From the NCBI RefSeq assembly GCF_002812125.1, contig NZ_NPDQ01000001.1, positions 496,001 through 560,000 of the forward strand: a DNA stretch of 64,000 nt, given 5' to 3'. A program made the translations under genes and the position numbers. A model generated the notes under the pieces. It made no database searches and was not told the DNA's origin. It saw only the letters and a program-made list of their open reading frames with translations. This stretch comes from Leptospira brenneri. Its GTDB lineage: Bacteria > Spirochaetota > Leptospiria > Leptospirales > Leptospiraceae. Position 1 is the stretch's first letter; every line of letters starts with the position of its first letter. Positions 1 through 8,205 of the stretch are shown in pieces.

Positions 1-219
1 GATTTGGCAGGGCGAGGTGACGGGTGATAAAATCGTAATCAGACTTTTATCAATAGTTTTTGTAGACTTAAGATTGGGTTTGACCCTTCTTTTTTGAAGA
101 TCAACTAGCAAATCTTTGGTGGTTTTGTCACCAATTTCTAATGGAAGGATTTTTTCTTCTGTTACAAGCCCCCAATCAATTTTATTTTTATACTGAAAAC
201 GTACAAACTGTTTGGCCAT
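1..219 (-). CDS. Fumarylacetoacetate hydrolase family protein, N-terminal part (runs off the window)
   Basis: The minus strand from the ATG at 217-219 stays open for 73 codons to the window edge. The product begins MAKQFVRFQYKNKIDWGLV and reaches LSPVTSPCQI. An N-terminal domain of the form FxxxxxxxWG followed by a later SPVxxPxQI segment is typical of the fumarylacetoacetase (FAH) family, whose members are metal-dependent C-C hydrolases, isomerases or oxaloacetate tautomerases. The catalytic metal-binding part is outside the window, so the substrate cannot be judged. It lies downstream of the DUF1858 gene on the same strand, but a terminator-like hairpin separates the two. Confidence 0.7.
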   Translation of the reverse strand, partial: MAKQFVRFQYKNKIDWGLVTEEKILPLEIGDKTTKDLLVDLQKRRVKPNLKSTKTIDKSLITILSPVTSPCQI

Positions 220-252
220 CGTGAACCTATGAAATTATAACTGGGCTGTGGG

Positions 253-281
253 AAAAAACACGAGGGCCAACAATGAGGCCC
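253..281 (-). terminator. Probable rho-independent terminator after the DUF1858 gene
   Basis: Read on the minus strand, a GGGCC/GGCCC stem with an 8-base loop (264-281) is followed a few bases later by six consecutive T residues (253-258). It lies 28 bases past the stop codon of the DUF1858 gene and before the FAH-family start codon. The stem is short, so strength is uncertain. Confidence 0.5.
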
Positions 282-308
282 GGTGGTAGGAAGGGGATTT
301 TTGTCTGT

Positions 309-530
309 CTATTCTTCCGCGAAAAGATTGTTTAGGGAATCGATAAGAGTGTCTACCTCTACCCCGTAACCCATACAAACTTGTTCAATTGTTTCGACTT
401 CATTGATAGAACAGTGAGAACATCCACCTAGGTGGTAACTAGAGAAAACTAGACCTGCTTCCGGGTGGATGGCAATTGCTTCTCCGACTGTCATTTCTTT
501 GAAAAAGCGTGGTTTTGTTGTTTCGGTCAT
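309..530 (-). CDS. DUF1858 domain protein (hybrid-cluster-associated redox disulfide type)
   Basis: This 73-residue cytoplasmic protein is one small domain. The opening MTVGEAIAIHPEAG and the later HLGGCSHC follow the DUF1858 pattern, in which a conserved CxxC closes a predicted redox-active disulfide. Members often sit beside hybrid-cluster (prismane) proteins or enzymes of one-carbon and pterin metabolism, but their exact role is unknown. The ATG at 528-530 is the natural start. The gene is divergent from the pterin synthase at 595, with about 64 bases between the starts, so the two may share a control region. There is no membrane segment or signal peptide. Confidence 0.8.
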   Translation of the reverse strand: MTETTKPRFFKEMTVGEAIAIHPEAGLVFSSYHLGGCSHCSINEVETIEQVCMGYGVEVDTLIDSLNNLFAEE

Positions 531-594
531 CTTAAAAGCCCTCAGAAAGGAAATTACTATACAAATATTGGACTATGCCCTATTCGTCAATGGA

Positions 595-999
595 ATGTTT
601 ACCCAGGAAAAAGGGAAATTTTACGTCCGCATCGAGGGAAGGTTCGAATCCGCCCATTTCCTCTACCAGTACTTTGCCGATGGGTCGGATGAACCCATTC
701 ATGGCCATTCCTGGAAAGTGGAGGTGTTTTTAGAGGGGAATACGAACATTCGTCCCGATGGAATTTCTTACGATTTTTTAACCGCCAGAACGAAGCTAAT
801 GGATCTTGTTCATTCCATCGACCATATTCTCATCAATGACCATCCTGACTTTAAGGGAGTCAATCCCACATCAGAAAATGTGGCTCGTTGGTTTTATTCA
901 GGTTTGAAAGCGGATGTAAAATCCTCCGCAGGCAAAATCCGAAGAATCGTGATTCATGAAGGACCAGAAAATCTCGCTTTCTTTGAACCAGAGAATTGA
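595..999 (+). CDS. 6-pyruvoyl-tetrahydropterin synthase family protein, PTPS-III type (COG0720)
   Basis: This 134-residue T-fold enzyme has zinc-binding histidines in SAHF and in the HGHSW motif, plus the late SIDHILIND, NPTSENVA and IHEGP blocks of the COG0720 family. The Cys that QueD places four residues before HGH is missing; the sequence there is DEPIHGH, an E-x2-HGH motif. In published work that motif marks PTPS-III, which cleaves the dihydroneopterin triphosphate side chain and replaces FolB aldolase in folate synthesis. A folate role is therefore more likely than queuosine. The ATG at 595 gives the normal family length. An in-frame TTG at 568, behind AGAAAGGA, would add nine residues. 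Confidence 0.8.
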   Translation: MFTQEKGKFYVRIEGRFESAHFLYQYFADGSDEPIHGHSWKVEVFLEGNTNIRPDGISYDFLTARTKLMDLVHSIDHILINDHPDFKGVNPTSENVARWFYSGLKADVKSSAGKIRRIVIHEGPENLAFFEPEN

Positions 1000-1369
1000 A
1001 TCTTTCGAGTCATTTGTAACACTAGTTAGGTACTAATCCTTAAAATTTTCACCCCAGAGATCGTGATCCGCCAATCCGTTAAAGTGAATCCGGAATAAGA
1101 TCAGTTTGAATTTCGAAAAAAGAACAAGTGTATAAAAACAACTCGTAGTTTGGTTTCTGACGTAAAATTTATGTCAGCAAACATTCGTTTGTGATAAAAA
1201 AAATCAATCCATTCTTTATCTCGGTCAGTCTAAAGACGGCGAAATATAAATCGTTAAACATATATGTTTTATTTTTATTGCACAGGTTTTTGATTTTTTT
1301 CATAAAAAAATCTCACCTTAATCGATTGCTTTTCTACCAGCTAATTATGAAAATCGGTAGAACAACTCC
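1000..1369. other. Intergenic region with no convincing gene
   Basis: The 370 bases between the pterin synthase and the sensor kinase are AT-rich. The longest reading frame (1191-1400) overlaps the next gene, has biased low-complexity composition and lacks a ribosome binding site, so I do not call it. An inverted pair CTACC/GGTAG (1334-1338 and 1356-1360) lies just before the kinase start and could be a regulator site or the leader of that gene. No clear terminator is seen after the pterin synthase. Confidence 0.5.
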
Positions 1370-3184
1370 ATGCCTTTTACAGAGCTCAGACATAGTTTAG
1401 GTCACATTCTACTTGTGGAAGATGAAGCCATCTTGGCTATCTCACAATCAGAATTCTTGAAAGCCAAAGGGTATTCAGTACAATATGTATCTAACTCAAC
1501 AGATGCTTATGATTATATTACTTCAGGTGAGAAAGTTGATTTAATCCTTATGGACATTAATCTTTCTGATGGTATGGATGGAATCCAACTTGCAGAGAAA
1601 ATTCTTTCCTATCGCGAGATTCCAGTTCTTTTTGTAAGCGGTTACTCTGATAATAAAATCTTGGATCGTGTTTGTAAAATAAAACACTATGGATATGTTC
1701 CCAAGATTTCAAGTCCAGAGATAGTCGAGTGTATGATTAAGTCAGCTCTGCAGTTGTACCATGCAGAACAATCGCTCGCTTTTCGTGAAAAAGAACTTCG
1801 GATTACTTTTGAAGCTATGGGTGATGGAGTGATTGTCGTTACACCCGAAGGACTCATCCGAGAAATCAACCATAATGCATTGGATATGTTGGGATATCAA
1901 AAAGCAGAAGTATTAGAAAAAGAACTCACTTCTTTTTTGTATTTAGTCCAAGCAGACTCTAGAAATAGGATATCCTATCCTTTTTTAAGCTCAGATCAAA
2001 AACTCGTTCATACAGAACGAAGAAATGATTTAATTATAGTTTCTCGCAGTGGTCGTGAAACAAATGTTACAGAAACAATATCTCCCATTTTAGATGATGA
2101 AAAAAAGCTAAACGGTATTGTGATCATCTTTAGAGAAGCTCCAAACTCTCCAGTCCTTGTACCACCCAAAGACAGTGAAAGTGTATATGCGAAAGTATTT
2201 CAACTTAGCCCCATTCCTATGGCGATATCCACTGTCAAAGATGGAACCTATTTGGATGTAAACTCTTCTATGGAAACTCTTTTCCAATTAGAGAAATCAA
2301 AAGTCATCGGTAAAAAAACGGAAGAGTTTAAAGCGTGGAGTGATCCAGAAGAAATTTTACGACTGAATAAGGCCTACCAGGACAATGGAAAGATGTCTGG
2401 AGAAAAGATGACTGTAAAACATGCGGACGGAAGTAAGTTCGATGTTCTTGTTTTCAGCCAAGCCTTTGAAATCGCTGGGGAACGTTTTATTCTTTGGATC
2501 AATCTCGATGTAACAAAAATTTTAGATATGGAGGGTAAACTCGCAAAGTCGGTAGAAGAAAAAGATGTCCTATTAAAAGAATTACAACACCGCGTAAAAA
2601 ATACCCTCGCGATCATTTCTGGACTATTAAACTTAGAATCCTTTAAAGTTGAAAATGAAGTCGCAAAACAATCATTTTTAAATGCTCAATCTAGAATCAT
2701 GTCCATGTCCAAAGTTTACGAAAATCTATACCAATCAGAGGATTTAGAATCTGTAGACCTTCGTAAGTACATTGAAGATTTAGTATTTAGTTTGCATGAT
2801 ATCTTTGTCCTCAATCCGACAAAAGTTAAGTTTGATGTAAAGTTAGAAGCAATCCGCTTGGATTTAAAACGAACTCTACCTTTGGGACTCATTTTGAATG
2901 AACTACTTACCAATGCTTTGAAATATGCTTATCCTAGTGAAAAAGGTGGCGATGTAAGAATCCAGTTATCTCGTTCGAATGAAAATATCATTCTTTCTGT
3001 AGGTGATGATGGAGAAGGATTACCTGATTCTGTGAATATTGAAAAAGGAAACCACTTCGGTTATGAGTTGATTCGAAGTTTAACATCTCAGTTAAAGGGA
3101 GTGTTTTCTTCTGTTTCTAAAAAAGGAGAGGGACTCAATATTATGATTTCTTTTCCCGTTCATTCGGATGAAAAAAAGAACTGA
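1370..3184 (+). CDS. Receiver-PAS-PAS-histidine kinase (HisKA_2 type)
   Basis: This 604-residue soluble signalling protein begins with a CheY-like receiver domain (about residues 10-130; acidic pair in LLVEDE, phospho-acceptor Asp62 in LMDINL). Two PAS domains follow (about 138-255 and 268-385), then a HisKA_2 dimerisation domain with the motif LQHRVKN, whose His407 is the likely phosphorylated residue. A HATPase domain (about 490-600) has the N box NELLTNALKYAYP and glycine loops GDDGEG. No membrane segment is present, so it senses a cytoplasmic signal or receives phosphate from another kinase. The ATG at 1370 leads straight into the receiver domain. No partner regulator is adjacent. It converges on the tetR gene at 3203. 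Confidence 0.9.
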   Translation: MPFTELRHSLGHILLVEDEAILAISQSEFLKAKGYSVQYVSNSTDAYDYITSGEKVDLILMDINLSDGMDGIQLAEKILSYREIPVLFVSGYSDNKILDRVCKIKHYGYVPKISSPEIVECMIKSALQLYHAEQSLAFREKELRITFEAMGDGVIVVTPEGLIREINHNALDMLGYQKAEVLEKELTSFLYLVQADSRNRISYPFLSSDQKLVHTERRNDLIIVSRSGRETNVTETISPILDDEKKLNGIVIIFREAPNSPVLVPPKDSESVYAKVFQLSPIPMAISTVKDGTYLDVNSSMETLFQLEKSKVIGKKTEEFKAWSDPEEILRLNKAYQDNGKMSGEKMTVKHADGSKFDVLVFSQAFEIAGERFILWINLDVTKILDMEGKLAKSVEEKDVLLKELQHRVKNTLAIISGLLNLESFKVENEVAKQSFLNAQSRIMSMSKVYENLYQSEDLESVDLRKYIEDLVFSLHDIFVLNPTKVKFDVKLEAIRLDLKRTLPLGLILNELLTNALKYAYPSEKGGDVRIQLSRSNENIILSVGDDGEGLPDSVNIEKGNHFGYELIRSLTSQLKGVFSSVSKKGEGLNIMISFPVHSDEKKN

Positions 3185-3202
3185 GCCAAATCAGGTTTTC
3201 CT

Positions 3203-3820
3203 TTATCTTCGTTTTCTTCCTCGAATGGTTCCGATAAAAACCAAACGAACTTGTTTGATGGTTTGTAGTTTTAACTTTCTCATTTCTAAATGAGCGTTGG
3301 TGGAAAGATCTAAAAAATCGGAAGCCATTAGAAAACAAATACTCACAATGAGTTCGGAAGCAAAATGGATGTCTGTCACAGGGATCATTTTTGGCATTCG
3401 CATATCTTTTGCTAGTTCTGTGGCAATAGAAGTCATGGATTCGCGAATTTTTTCTCGGATCTTTCTGTTTCCTCCCGTTCGTTCTCTGGAGATAAACCGA
3501 AATAGGGAGCGGTTATTGGCAACGTAATCAAAAAAGAAACCTATGGTCAATTGTAAGGCCGATTTATAAGCACCTTTATTCCGAGCATCTCCAACGATGG
3601 TTTGGATTCGTCCCCCACATTCATCCACCAAGGCAAGGCCCAATTCCTCCATGTTTTTGAAATGCCTATAGAAGGCCGCTGGGACAATCCCGGCCTCTCC
3701 AGCCACTTCTCGTAGGCTTAGATCACTGAGGCCTTTCTCCTCTCCCATGAGTTTTAGCGTACTTTCCAGCAGATTGTCATGCGTACGGAGTTTTTGGGCG
3801 TATCGTTTGTTGATCTTCAT
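3203..3820 (-). CDS. TetR-family repressor, FabR/DesT-like, of the desaturase locus
   Basis: This 205-residue regulator has an N-terminal helix-turn-helix (about residues 15-65) with SLREVAGEAGIVPAAFYRHF, followed by MEELGLALVDE. Both closely match the DNA-binding region of E. coli FabR and, by family, Pseudomonas DesT, which adjust unsaturated fatty acid synthesis by sensing acyl-CoA or acyl-ACP. The C-terminal ligand domain is less conserved. It is divergent from a ferredoxin reductase and a fatty acid desaturase, the same arrangement as desT with desCB. Two copies of a GTGAAC-N4-GTTCAC-like palindrome in the shared 150-bp region (3832-3849 and 3930-3947) are its likely operators, implying control of both itself and the desaturase genes. 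Confidence 0.85.
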   Translation of the reverse strand: MKINKRYAQKLRTHDNLLESTLKLMGEEKGLSDLSLREVAGEAGIVPAAFYRHFKNMEELGLALVDECGGRIQTIVGDARNKGAYKSALQLTIGFFFDYVANNRSLFRFISRERTGGNRKIREKIRESMTSIATELAKDMRMPKMIPVTDIHFASELIVSICFLMASDFLDLSTNAHLEMRKLKLQTIKQVRLVFIGTIRGRKRR

Positions 3821-3831
3821 GATCTGAATTC

Positions 3832-3849
3832 AGTAAACGGTCGTTCACT
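3832..3849. promoter_or_regulatory. FabR/DesT-like operator, tetR-proximal copy
   Basis: The site AGTAAAC-GGTC-GTTCACT has two 7-base arms that are inverted repeats with one mismatch. It lies 12 bases upstream of the tetR start codon. Its arms repeat those of the palindrome at 3930-3947. The position predicts autorepression. Confidence 0.7.
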
Positions 3850-3887
3850 TTTTTTTAAAAGGCAAGTAGAAAAAGCCCAATTTCCGG

Positions 3888-3916
3888 TTGACTTATTTAA
3901 CAATGTAAATTAACAC
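3888..3916 (+). promoter_or_regulatory. Possible promoter of the reductase-desaturase genes
   Basis: A good -35 box TTGACT (3888-3893) is followed after 17 bases by TAACAC (3911-3916), a weak -10 box. An alternative -10 (TATTAA, about 3917) would have a spacer that is too long. The palindrome at 3930-3947 lies just downstream, where a bound repressor would block initiation or clearance. Confidence 0.4.
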
Positions 3917-3929
3917 TATTAAATATCTT

Positions 3930-3947
3930 TGTGAACAAGTGTTCACT
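3930..3947. promoter_or_regulatory. FabR/DesT-like operator, desaturase-proximal copy
   Basis: The core GTGAAC-AAGT-GTTCAC is a perfect 6+6 palindrome with a 4-base spacer and an outer T on each side. It lies 23 bases upstream of the ferredoxin reductase start codon. The arm sequence agrees with the GTGAAC-type half-sites I recall for DesT, and it nearly repeats the site at 3832-3849. Confidence 0.75.
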
Positions 3948-3970
3948 GAAATGCGAAATACGAGGCGAAA

Positions 3971-5056
3971 ATGAAAACATTTCCTTTCATCTACAATGAA
4001 CCCCGAGAATTCTTAAAATCCCTCCAGCCGAAAGAGTGGGCCGATTTTCTTTTAGGGGAAATCAATCCAAGATTTTCTACTACAGCCATCAAAGCCAAGG
4101 TGGTTGCTGTTCGAGAAGAAACGGCAGATACAAAGACAATTGTTTTGAAACCCAATTGGCTGTGGAAAGGGTTTCGTTCGGGCCAACATGTTCCTGTCAC
4201 TGTTGAGATTGCAGGGAGAAGGGTGACTCGATTTTATTCTCTGTCTTCACATCCAAAAGACAAACATTTAAGTATCACCGTAAAACGCCAGAAAGGTGGA
4301 CTTGTCTCCAACTTTATCAATCAAAATATTAAAAAAGGGGATTTGTTAGAATTAGGTGAGGCATCCGGAGAATTTGTCCTTCCGAAAATGATACCATCTA
4401 AGTTGTTGTTTTTGGCAGGTGGGAGTGGGATCACTCCGATCCATTCCATTCTCAAACAATTACAATCATCGAAGTACGATGGAAAAGCGACTCTCCTATA
4501 CTTTGTTAGGTCATATGAAGATGTGATTTTACGTTCCTCATTGGAAGAAATCGCAAAAACAACTGGTTGGTTAAACATTCGATATATTTTTTCAGATGTT
4601 CCCAAAGAAGGTTATGATTCTGGATTTTTAACGAAGGAAATCTTAAAAAAATATACAGATGATTTAAAATCGTATTCGGTTTATGTTTGCGGTCCTGCCC
4701 CAATGCAAACCAAGGCTCTTTCTCTTTTGGAAGGCAACGAAGTAAAATCAGAACTCTTTTTACTACCTGGCCAAACGTCTTTGAAGGTAAAAAAATCGGG
4801 AACCGTGGATGTATTTTTATCTTTAAGTCATAAAACCATTCAAGTGAAGGGGGAACGTTCCCTTTTAGAAGAACTCGAAGACCAAGGAATTTATCCGCAA
4901 AGTGGATGTCGTATGGGAATTTGCCATACTTGTGTTTGTAAAAAAGCAGTAGGTTCTGTTACCGATTTATCTAATGGCGAAGTGTCAGAGTTAGGTGAAG
5001 AAAATATCCAGATTTGTGTTTCTAGGGCTGAATCCAATTTGGAATTAGAACTCTAA
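3971..5056 (+). CDS. Ferredoxin reductase-type electron donor for the desaturase (FAD, NAD(P)H, [2Fe-2S])
   Basis: This 361-residue protein has three domains: an FAD-binding barrel (about residues 38-140, with the flavin motif RFYSLSS), an NAD(P)-binding domain (about 145-265, with AGGSGITP near its start and YVCGPAPM near its end), and a C-terminal plant-type [2Fe-2S] ferredoxin domain. The cluster ligands are the cysteines of SGCRMGICHTCVC plus the later IQICVS. This is the layout of DesC-type oxidoreductases, which pass electrons from NADPH to membrane desaturases. It sits 52 bases upstream of the desaturase gene, so the pair are very likely an operon under the TetR regulator. A start at ATG 3971 follows GAGGCGAAA. 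Confidence 0.9.
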   Translation: MKTFPFIYNEPREFLKSLQPKEWADFLLGEINPRFSTTAIKAKVVAVREETADTKTIVLKPNWLWKGFRSGQHVPVTVEIAGRRVTRFYSLSSHPKDKHLSITVKRQKGGLVSNFINQNIKKGDLLELGEASGEFVLPKMIPSKLLFLAGGSGITPIHSILKQLQSSKYDGKATLLYFVRSYEDVILRSSLEEIAKTTGWLNIRYIFSDVPKEGYDSGFLTKEILKKYTDDLKSYSVYVCGPAPMQTKALSLLEGNEVKSELFLLPGQTSLKVKKSGTVDVFLSLSHKTIQVKGERSLLEELEDQGIYPQSGCRMGICHTCVCKKAVGSVTDLSNGEVSELGEENIQICVSRAESNLELEL

Positions 5057-5108
5057 GACTCTGGATTTAAAGAAGAGAATTTGAACGAAGGAATCATAGG
5101 AAAATAAA

Positions 5109-6290
5109 ATGAGAACAATTAGCAAAAAATTAAATAACGAAGAAGTGGAAGCATTTGGAAAAGAAGTGGAAGCACTTCGTGAAGAAATGATGGCTAAGGT
5201 GGGAAAAGAAGATGCATATCATATCCGATTCATCTATAAAACTTACCGGTACACAGAAATACTTGGGCGTGGACTCATCCATTTTAGTTTCGAACCGATT
5301 TCGTTTGTGGCAGGTTCTTTGTTACTCGCTACATCCAAAATTTTAAATAATATGGAACTTGGTCATAATGTTCTTCATGGTCAATATGATTGGATGAATG
5401 ATCCAAGATTTAACTCTCGTACTTTCGAATGGGACATTGTGAGTGATGCCCACCAATGGAAATTTTATCATAATTATATGCACCATACATTTACCAATGT
5501 TCTTAACAAAGATCATGATTATGGATATAATTTTACCCGTTTAACAGAGGGTCAGAAATGGAAACCGACTCACCTCACACAACCTTTCACGAATCTATTT
5601 TTGGCTATGAACTTTCAATGGGGTGTTGGTGCTCATGGTTATCGTGTGGAGTATATGGAAATTCCTAAAAAACAAAGAAAGAAAAAAACCTTAAAAGACT
5701 ATAAAGCAGTATTCTTTAAAAAAATTGAACTACAACTAGTTAAGGATTACCTTTTCTTTCCACTTCTTGCTGGTTTGAATTTTCCAAAGATCATTTTAGG
5801 GAATTTGATTGCAAACTTGATTCGAAATCTTTGGACTTATGCCGTGATCTTCTGCGGTCATTTTACTGAAAATGCTGAATCTTTTTCTGTGGATGATATT
5901 GTTGGAGAAACAAAAGCGCAGTGGTACTTGAGACAACTCAAAGGTTCTTCTAACTTAGATGGAAGTAATTTTTTCTATACAATGACTGGTCACTTGAGTC
6001 ATCAAATAGAACACCATATGTTTCCAGGCATGCCAGCAAAACGTTATCGTGAAGTGGCTCCTCGTTTAAAAGAAATTTGTGCAAAGTATGGACAACACTA
6101 TAACACGGGAAGTTTCGTAAAACAGTTTGCTTCCGTATGGAAACGAATTATTGCTTATTCTTTTCCTGATTCTATCGCTGGAAAATTAATGGGAACTAAA
6201 AAGAAATATTTGGAACCAAAGGTTGTACTTTCGCAACCAAGTTTTCAAATCTCCCTTCCAGGAGAAGAAAAATCGGCTTCGCTCACATAA
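5109..6290 (+). CDS. Membrane fatty acid desaturase
   Basis: The 393-residue product has the three histidine boxes of membrane di-iron desaturases: HNVLHGQYD, HNYMHHTF and HQIEHHMFP. Hydrophobic stretches lie before the first box and around residues 215-260. It would introduce a double bond into an acyl chain in the inner membrane, using electrons from the reductase encoded just upstream. The substrate form (acyl-CoA or phospholipid) and the position of the double bond cannot be read from the sequence. The start ATG at 5109 follows AGGAAAAT. Transcription probably ends at the strong terminator at 6353-6382. The divergent FabR/DesT-like repressor suggests adjustment of membrane fluidity. Confidence 0.92.
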   Translation: MRTISKKLNNEEVEAFGKEVEALREEMMAKVGKEDAYHIRFIYKTYRYTEILGRGLIHFSFEPISFVAGSLLLATSKILNNMELGHNVLHGQYDWMNDPRFNSRTFEWDIVSDAHQWKFYHNYMHHTFTNVLNKDHDYGYNFTRLTEGQKWKPTHLTQPFTNLFLAMNFQWGVGAHGYRVEYMEIPKKQRKKKTLKDYKAVFFKKIELQLVKDYLFFPLLAGLNFPKIILGNLIANLIRNLWTYAVIFCGHFTENAESFSVDDIVGETKAQWYLRQLKGSSNLDGSNFFYTMTGHLSHQIEHHMFPGMPAKRYREVAPRLKEICAKYGQHYNTGSFVKQFASVWKRIIAYSFPDSIAGKLMGTKKKYLEPKVVLSQPSFQISLPGEEKSASLT

Positions 6291-6303
6291 CCTGAATTAT
6301 CTT

Positions 6304-6334
6304 AGATCTCTCACTTTCGCATAGTGGGAGATCT
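6304..6334 (+). repeat. Stem-loop after the desaturase gene
   Basis: A 12-base stem (AGATCTCTCACT with AGTGGGAGATCT, one G-T pair) and a short loop begin 14 bases after the desaturase stop codon. A pyrimidine-rich but not T-only tract follows. It may stabilise the 3' end of the mRNA or act with the terminator just downstream. Confidence 0.55.
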
Positions 6335-6352
6335 TTCCCTTTCCTTTCTTAC

Positions 6353-6382
6353 GGGTCCTCAGAATCGAGGACCCTTTTTTTT
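6353..6382 (+). terminator. Strong rho-independent terminator of the desaturase operon
   Basis: A perfect 8-bp stem GGGTCCTC/GAGGACCC (6353-6374) with a 6-base loop is followed by eight T residues (6375-6382). The T tract reaches the last bases of the convergent acyl-CoA dehydrogenase gene. It is a plus-strand terminator; the minus strand lacks a matching T tract. Confidence 0.9.
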
Positions 6383-8099
6383 AATTCACTAAATGTTTTA
6401 GTTTGATTTGATTTGCCGAGAGAATTGCCAAACTATCCAAATGGAATCCTTTACACCAAGTAGTGCGTAGTTCTTTTCTACTAATGGATTTGTTTTTTGC
6501 CCTCTCCATTAAGTAACCAACCACAACTCTTGCTGCTGATTCCACGACTTCAAAACTATGAGCCTCTTTGGTTTCCTGTTTTTCAATGGATTTATAAGTA
6601 TCTACAATGGATTCAAAAAGAGATCGAATTTCTGTGAGTTGGGAATTGGATTCTGATCCTTTTGCCAAATGATCTAAATAACTTCGAAAAGTTCCTGTTG
6701 GACTCATTCCTGAAGTGATCCCACCAATGGCTGCATTTACCTGAATTTGTGTAGTTCCGTCATAAATATTGGTGATTCTTGCATCACGATAGAGTCTAGA
6801 AAGATCATAATCTTCCGTATATCCTGCGCCACCTAATACTTGCAATCCGTCATAAACCAAATCATTACACATTTCTGAATTATAATACTTTGAAATAGGA
6901 GTGAGGGTATTTGCTACTTTTTCCCAAAATTTTCCTAATTTCGATTCTTCTGGCGTTACCGTTCGCCCATCTTCATACCAATAGTATTTATCTACTGAAT
7001 ATGCTGCTTCTACCATAAGGCAACGCATTCCAGCAAGTTCTCTTTCCATACGATCTAACATACGACGTACGGCTGGAATTTCATAGATTGGTTTTCCGAA
7101 TTGAATCCTTTCTTTGGCGTATTTGAGAGCTTCTTCGTAGGCAGCGGTCACAATTCCTGTACCTTGTGATGAAACACTGAGGCGAGCTCCGTTGAGCATT
7201 CCCATAACATACTTTACGAGACCAAAACCTTCTTTTCCAACAAGATAACCTTCGCTATTTTCAAAAACAGTTTCACATGTAGCCGATGCTTTGATTCCTA
7301 ATTTTTTTTCGATTCCTTGTACGACGTAATCTTTATTTTCAACGATAAAAAAGGAAAGGCCTCTTGCTCCACTTTCTTGTGTTCCAGTTCTGGCAAGAGT
7401 GAGTGTGATCCCTGGAATTCCATTGACACCGCAAGCAACGGTTTGAAATCTTTTGGTTCCAGTTAGATACCATTTTTCATCTTTCTTGATTGCTTTGGTA
7501 GTAATATTGGGTAAATCAGATCCGAAGTCTGGTTCGGAAAGACCCATGGTGACAGTATAATTTCCTGAGATTAATTTCGGAATCCACTCTTCTTTCATTT
7601 CATCAGATGCGCAAACTTCCAAGATAGCAGCAAGACCCATACTTCCCACAGCAATTGTAATTGAACTATCGGATCTATACATTAACTCTGCAATCATCGC
7701 CTTAATCATGCTTGGTGCTCCGAGTCCACCATACCTTCTTTTGAAGGCAACAGGACCAAGTCCTGCATCATGATACATCTTGATGACATCCACCATCTCT
7801 TGTGGATGGATTACGTTTCCATTGTCAAATTTTAAACCTTTGGAATCTACTACGGAAGCAACTTGGGAAACATAGATTCCGCTGATTTCTCCACATGATT
7901 TAAGAATTTCTTCATAGAACGATTTCGCCTCATCTAAATTAGATGGTGCATATTCTAATCTTGGATTGTTGTTTTCTAAGTAAAGTTTGGAATCAGAATA
8001 GTTATTTTCATAAATGGGAACAATTTCATTCCAATCAATGAGTTCGTAAAAATGTTCTTTTAAGTCTTCGTTGGTTTGAAAGTAGTTACTTTGGATCAT
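6381..8099 (-). CDS. Acyl-CoA dehydrogenase family protein
   Basis: This 572-residue flavoprotein has the acyl-CoA dehydrogenase layout: N-terminal helical domain, middle beta domain with the signature VTMGLSEPDFGSDLPN (about residues 180-195), and a C-terminal helical domain with RIQFGKPI and LQVLGGAGYTEDY. It should oxidise an acyl-CoA to the 2-enoyl-CoA using FAD. Near the usual catalytic Glu (YEGT in MCAD-type enzymes) this protein has IYDGTTQIQ, an Asp in place of Glu. The extra C-terminal region (about residues 450-572) makes it longer than short MCAD-type enzymes. The gene stands alone. Its upstream region carries a TetR-type palindrome at 8194-8205. Confidence 0.88.
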   Translation of the reverse strand: MIQSNYFQTNEDLKEHFYELIDWNEIVPIYENNYSDSKLYLENNNPRLEYAPSNLDEAKSFYEEILKSCGEISGIYVSQVASVVDSKGLKFDNGNVIHPQEMVDVIKMYHDAGLGPVAFKRRYGGLGAPSMIKAMIAELMYRSDSSITIAVGSMGLAAILEVCASDEMKEEWIPKLISGNYTVTMGLSEPDFGSDLPNITTKAIKKDEKWYLTGTKRFQTVACGVNGIPGITLTLARTGTQESGARGLSFFIVENKDYVVQGIEKKLGIKASATCETVFENSEGYLVGKEGFGLVKYVMGMLNGARLSVSSQGTGIVTAAYEEALKYAKERIQFGKPIYEIPAVRRMLDRMERELAGMRCLMVEAAYSVDKYYWYEDGRTVTPEESKLGKFWEKVANTLTPISKYYNSEMCNDLVYDGLQVLGGAGYTEDYDLSRLYRDARITNIYDGTTQIQVNAAIGGITSGMSPTGTFRSYLDHLAKGSESNSQLTEIRSLFESIVDTYKSIEKQETKEAHSFEVVESAARVVVGYLMERAKNKSISRKELRTTWCKGFHLDSLAILSANQIKLKHLVN

Positions 8100-8193
8100 A
8101 AAAATTCCTTTTGAGTTAGAAGATAAATTTTATGGATGTGAGGCGATTAAAAAAAATCATATAACAAAAAAAATTGGAACTTTATTTTTAGTG

Positions 8194-8205
8194 AACCGAT
8201 CGGTT
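8194..8205. promoter_or_regulatory. TetR-type palindrome upstream of the acyl-CoA dehydrogenase gene
   Basis: AACCGATCGGTT is a perfect 12-base palindrome, typical of operators of TetR-family regulators of fatty acid or drug-response genes. It lies about 95 bases upstream of the acyl-CoA dehydrogenase start (minus strand) and 180 bases upstream of the hydrolase start (plus strand). No regulator gene is adjacent, so the cognate protein would be encoded elsewhere. Confidence 0.5.

Noticed and set aside
1191..1400. A 69-residue plus-strand reading frame before the sensor kinase
   Set aside because: It overlaps the start of the kinase gene, has no ribosome binding site and shows low-complexity hydrophobic composition.
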